From JBBRUG01 sp038247995 (lineage in GTDB: Bacteria > Chloroflexota > Chloroflexia > Chloroflexales > Chloroflexaceae), in contig JBBRUG010000287.1 in NCBI GenBank assembly GCA_038247995.1, positions 1-8,056 on the forward strand: a stretch of DNA of 8,056 bases, in the 5' to 3' direction. Made by a program: the position numbers and the translations under genes. Below, piece by piece: positions 5,455-8,056 of this stretch (position 1 is the stretch's first letter; each line of letters begins with the position of its first letter). The notes beneath the pieces were generated by a model. That model saw only the letters and a program-made list of their open reading frames with translations, was not told the DNA's origin and ran no database searches.

Positions 5455-7515
5455 TCAATCAACAGGCACATTCGCCCGCAACTCCTCCAGCCAGACGAGC
5501 GCCGAACTATCGCTCGGGGCGCGCCAATCGCCGCGGGGCGAGAGCGAACCGCCCGAGCCGACCTTGGGACCATTCGGCACCGCCGAGCGCTTGAACTGGC
5601 TGATCTGGAAGAAGCGGAATAGAAACACTTCGAGCCAACGCCGAATCGTCGCCAGATCGTAAGCGCGGCGCTGCGCAGCGGGCAAGCCCTCCGGCCACGC
5701 GCCGACGTGCGCGGCGTGCCAGGCATGATAACTCAGGAAGGCGACTTTGCTGGGCCGAAAGCCGTAGCGCGTGATGTAGTACAAATTAAAGTCTTGCAGC
5801 GCATATGGCCCGATCTGCGCCTCAGTGCTCTGGGCCGGCTCGACAGCTGCCCCGGCGGCGGCAGGCACCAGTTCCGGCGAGATCTCGGTCTCCAAAATGC
5901 TCTGCAGCGTCACGTTGGCCGTCGGAGCAAACTGATTGGTGCGGATCACCCAGCGGATGAGGTGCTGGATCAGCGTCTTCGGCACCGAGGCGTTCACATT
6001 GTAGTGCGACATATGGTCGCCGACGCCATAAGTGGCCCAACCCAAGGCAAGCTCGCTCAGGTCGCCGGTGCCCAGCACGAGCGCATTCTGAAAGTTGGCC
6101 AACCGGAACAAGTGCGAAGTGCGCTCGCCGGCCTGCACATTCTCGAAGGTCACATCGTAGATTGGTTCGCCTGCGGCATAAGGATGTTCAATATCGCGCA
6201 GCATTTGCAGCGCCGACGGGCGAATGTCGATCTCGCTCGCCGTTACGCCGAGGCTCGTCATTAGCGCGAGCGCGTTGGTTTTGGTGCGCTCACTGGTGGC
6301 GAAACCGGGCATCGTGTACGCGAGAATGTTGGTGCGCGGCAGGCCGAGGCGGTCGAAAGTCTTGGCCGCCACAATCAACGCCTGGGTGCTGTCGAGGCCG
6401 CCGGAGATACCAATCACAATCTTTTTGATCCCGGTGCTGCGTAGCCGTTGCATCAAACCGTGGACCTGAATATTGTAAGCTTCGTAACAACGCGCATCGC
6501 GGGTGGCCGGGTTGTCGGGCACATACGGAAAGCGCTCCACTGTGCGCCGCAGGCCGATATCGCCCAACGGCGGCGTGAAGGGGAAGGCTACGCGGCGCAC
6601 CGCACGTAACCGCTCGCGCTGATCGGCGACACTGTCGGCGAAACTGGTCAGGCGCATGCGATCCTGGCGCAAGCGCTCCAGATCGATGTCGGCAACAATT
6701 AACTGCTCGTCGTCGGCGAACCGCTGCGACTCGGCGAGTAGTTCATTGTTCTCGTAGATCAGCGCGTGACCATCCCAGGCCAGGTCGGTGGTGCTCTCGC
6801 CGGGGCCGGCCGCCGAGTAGAGGTAAGCCGCAATGCAGGTGCCCGATTGGGCAGCACAAAGCGCGCGTCGGTAGTCGGCCTTACCGATGGTAATATTCGA
6901 GGCGGAGAGATTGCAGAGCAGCGTGGCGCCGGCCAGCGCGGCGAAGGTGCTGGGTGGAATGGGCGTCCAGACATCTTCGCAGATCTCGGTGTGGACGGCC
7001 AGATCAGGCATGCCGGCCGCCGTGAAGATCAGGTCGGGGCCGATTGGCACGCGCTCGCCAAGCAGTTCAACCTCGCTAGCGAGCAGGTCGCGGGCGGCGG
7101 CAAACTGGCGCTTCTCGTAGAACTCGCGGTAACCGGGCAGGTAACTCTTCGGCGCCAGGCCAATAATCCGCCCGGCGCAGACGGCGGCGGCGCAATTGAA
7201 AAGCCGCCCTTCGAGGCGCAGCGGCAGGCCGACGAGGATCAGCGGAGTTAACTCGGCGCTGGCCGAGCGCAGGGTTTCAAGCGCAGTAAGCGCGGCGTCG
7301 AGCAGCGCGTCTTGCTGAAAGAGATCGTCATTGGTATATGCCGTCAGGCCCAATTCGGGAAAGAGCACAACTGCGGCGCCCTGGGTGTGCGCGTCACGGG
7401 CCAGCGCAATCGTGCGGGCGACGTTAAACGCCGGCTCCGCAATTCGCACCGCCGGTACACCAACCGCAACTCGGGCCATGCCGTGGCGATAGATCGAGGC
7501 AAACGCTGGCTTCAT
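5455..7515 (-). CDS. nadE: Glutamine-dependent NAD(+) synthetase
   Basis: This 686-residue cytoplasmic enzyme performs the last step of NAD synthesis, amidating deamido-NAD with ammonia released from glutamine at the cost of ATP. The N-terminal nitrilase-like glutaminase domain (about 12-300) has the expected triad Glu54 (FPELGL), Lys123 (APKSYLPGYREFYEKRQ) and Cys179 (HTEICEDVW). The C-terminal synthetase domain has the pyrophosphate loop SGGLDST (371-377), then LPRTNILAYTMPGFATSERTK-type and GTGDLSELALGWATYGVGDHMSHYN segments, and FKRSAVPNGPK (641-651). Length and sequence follow the ~680-residue Mycobacterium tuberculosis-type enzyme closely. ATG 7515 is preferred: AGGAGGGG (7521-7528, minus strand) puts GGAGG seven bases upstream. 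The adjacent GTG at 7518 would be only four bases away. The gene has its own promoter inside a palindrome and a cytochrome gene downstream with no obvious functional link. Confidence 0.97.
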   Translation of the reverse strand: MKPAFASIYRHGMARVAVGVPAVRIAEPAFNVARTIALARDAHTQGAAVVLFPELGLTAYTNDDLFQQDALLDAALTALETLRSASAELTPLILVGLPLRLEGRLFNCAAAVCAGRIIGLAPKSYLPGYREFYEKRQFAAARDLLASEVELLGERVPIGPDLIFTAAGMPDLAVHTEICEDVWTPIPPSTFAALAGATLLCNLSASNITIGKADYRRALCAAQSGTCIAAYLYSAAGPGESTTDLAWDGHALIYENNELLAESQRFADDEQLIVADIDLERLRQDRMRLTSFADSVADQRERLRAVRRVAFPFTPPLGDIGLRRTVERFPYVPDNPATRDARCYEAYNIQVHGLMQRLRSTGIKKIVIGISGGLDSTQALIVAAKTFDRLGLPRTNILAYTMPGFATSERTKTNALALMTSLGVTASEIDIRPSALQMLRDIEHPYAAGEPIYDVTFENVQAGERTSHLFRLANFQNALVLGTGDLSELALGWATYGVGDHMSHYNVNASVPKTLIQHLIRWVIRTNQFAPTANVTLQSILETEISPELVPAAAGAAVEPAQSTEAQIGPYALQDFNLYYITRYGFRPSKVAFLSYHAWHAAHVGAWPEGLPAAQRRAYDLATIRRWLEVFLFRFFQISQFKRSAVPNGPKVGSGGSLSPRGDWRAPSDSSALVWLEELRANVPVD

Positions 7516-7534
7516 CACAGCCCCTCCTGCAAAA

Positions 7535-7559
7535 AGATAGTGTCATTATAGCACTATCT
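7535..7559 (-). promoter_or_regulatory. nadE promoter embedded in an 8-bp palindrome (candidate operator)
   Basis: On the minus strand, TATAAT (7550-7545) is preceded by TGC (7553-7551), a perfect extended -10. It is centred within an inverted repeat, AGATAGTG (7535-7542) and CACTATCT (7552-7559), with nine bases between the arms. A protein bound there would cover the -10 and the predicted start near 7538. The leader to the ATG at 7515 would be ~23 bases, holding only the ribosome binding site. No consensus -35 is visible. NAD genes in other bacteria are controlled by NrtR, NiaR or NadR repressors; which, if any, applies here cannot be told from sequence alone. Confidence 0.65.
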
Positions 7560-7572
7560 GCAAGCAGGGGCG

Positions 7573-7610
7573 GCAGGACGATCCGCAGATGGCGCAGATG
7601 ACGCAGATTA
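7573..7610. repeat. Third copy of the dispersed CCGCAGATGGCGCAGAT repeat
   Basis: GCAGGACG then ATCCGCAGATGGCGCAGATG, followed by ACGCAGATTA, matches the elements at 4788-4846 with a small insertion near the start and one extra GACGCAG unit. It lies just upstream of the nadE promoter. The core is a run of near-identical GCAGAT units, suggesting slippage-driven growth. Confidence 0.85.
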
Positions 7611-7924
7611 TTTAGACCGGCGGCAGGCGGCAGGTACCACGGAATGGCCCTCACCCGGCGTGCCGAAGAGGAACTGAGGATGAGGGCAATCAGCCCGTCG
7701 ATCTACCTGCTACCCATTGTTACAACCTTGCGCCATGGCCGGCGGAGGCGGCGTTGTAAGTAGGCGCGGCGATGCGCACTGGAGCGTGCCGTCGCGCTCC
7801 ATCACCAATACGGTGCGCGAAGCTGGAGCGCCTGGACGGCGCAATAAATGACGTAGGGGAGCGAGCCAGAGCGCTGGCGGTGCATCGATGCCGTTGGGTT
7901 TGCGTAACATAGGCGGCCTGCTAC
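7611..7924. other. Intergenic stretch with no recognisable gene
   Basis: I see no protein family or RNA gene in this ~310-bp stretch. A minus-strand frame is open from the window edge to 7710 but has no domain-like sequence or ribosome binding site in this part. A 7-bp inverted repeat, GCCCTCA (7647-7653) / TGAGGGC (7681-7687), and the stem cluster at 7780-7830 are the only structures noticed. It is probably host DNA flanking the mobile-element end to its right. Confidence 0.5.
7780..7830. repeat. Three mutually pairing 7-bp arms (alternative hairpins)
   Basis: TGGAGCG (7780-7786), CGCTCCA (7795-7801) and TGGAGCG (7824-7830) allow the middle arm to pair with either side. The right-hand option encloses an inner stem, CACC (7803-7806) / GGTG (7812-7815). 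No adjacent gene start or T-run shows a switch role. Confidence 0.6.
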
Positions 7925-7964
7925 TTTCTACGTACCCGAAAGTACGCGCTAGAAATTCCTGCTT
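7925..7964 (-). mobile_element. Probable IS200/IS605-type right-end hairpin and omega-RNA 3' region
   Basis: On the minus strand, AAGCAGGAAT (7964-7955) leads into a strong hairpin. TTTCTA (7955-7950) pairs with TAGAAA (7930-7925), and CGTAC (7946-7942) pairs with GTACG (7935-7931). There is a 3-base bulge (GCG) on one side and a TTTCGG loop. From memory of the family, an AAGCAGGAAT-like box followed by a bulged hairpin marks the 3' end of many tnpB genes, where the coding end, the element's right end and the guide RNA scaffold overlap. A competing stem, TACTTTC (7922-7928) / GAAAGTA (7938-7944), is also possible. The element boundary should lie just beyond the hairpin, near 7915-7924, but I cannot fix the exact base. 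Confidence 0.5.
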
Positions 7965-8056
7965 CATCCCAGCGTGCCATCCGAGGATGGTCTTACCGTC
8001 AGTCCACAGGCCGGTTTTACGTCTCGACGTAGCCACAACCGAGACGGCTGGTTCAG
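7964..8056 (-). CDS. tnpB: Possible C-terminal end of a TnpB-like protein (partial, runs off right edge)
   Basis: A minus-strand frame enters from the right edge and ends at TGA 7966-7964. It gives 30 residues that finish in VKPACGLTVRPSSDGTLG. An ACG-x-x-VRP tail just after the RuvC-like nuclease domain, followed directly by the AAGCAGGAAT box, is what I recall from IS200/IS605-family TnpB proteins, which are RNA-guided nucleases. The catalytic domains would lie outside the window, so intactness cannot be judged. The neighbouring frame (GTG at 8036) reads MKQEF across the same box. In other family members the tail can be in that frame, so a frameshift between the two is possible. The short length makes this a tentative call. 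Confidence 0.45.
   Translation of the reverse strand: MNQPSRLWLRRDVKPACGLTVRPSSDGTLG

Noticed and set aside
7647..7687. GCCCTCA/TGAGGGC inverted repeat as a terminator
   Set aside because: The loop is 27 bases, there is no T-run, and no gene ends beside it on either strand.
7710..8036. 108-codon minus-strand frame starting GTG at 8036
   Set aside because: It crosses the putative element end and hairpin, shows no family motif and is low-complexity (Pro/Arg/Ala-rich) at its end. It is better explained as an accidental frame through the TnpB tail and flank, although the MKQEF part may belong to the TnpB 3' region.

Overview
The window looks like chromosomal DNA from a GC-rich bacterium. Chloroflexota (Chloroflexales/Roseiflexus-like) is my best guess. 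It rests on the gene mix, the long Mycobacterium-type glutamine-dependent NAD synthetase, and intergenic spaces packed with tandem and dispersed repeats. This is inference from style, not from a marker gene.

Layout, left to right. (1) Positions 1-199 hold a 57-bp tandem array that runs off the left edge. (2) A gamma-glutamyltransferase-family gene lies on the minus strand (325-1935). Its -10 box sits in a ~400-bp divergent spacer that also carries a 62-bp tandem repeat and the fabF promoter. (3) On the plus strand, a KS-II type ketoacyl synthase (fabF, 2339-3748) with an unusual N-terminal extension is followed one base later by the clamp-loader delta' subunit gene (holB, 3750-4784). These two are almost certainly one transcript. 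(4) A small lipoprotein-type c cytochrome lies on the minus strand (4900-5280), convergent with holB. Its 3' end, including the stop codon, is duplicated in tandem and merges with a dispersed repeat. (5) A spacer with an 18-bp inverted repeat separates it from nadE (5455-7515, minus). nadE has a well-formed promoter sitting inside a palindrome. (6) The right ~450 bp has no convincing complete gene. At the extreme right it ends in what I read as the 3' end of an IS200/IS605-type tnpB, with its conserved AAGCAGGAAT box and terminal hairpin (probable omega-RNA/right-end region).

The genes are mostly unrelated housekeeping functions: glutathione/gamma-glutamyl metabolism, fatty-acid elongation, DNA replication, electron transfer and NAD synthesis. 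No new multi-gene defence or biosynthetic system is visible. The signals most worth a second look are regulatory and structural: palindromes placed on the -10/-35 regions of nadE and fabF, a shared TGCTATAAT extended -10, the duplicated cytochrome tail, and the putative TnpB/omega-RNA end.
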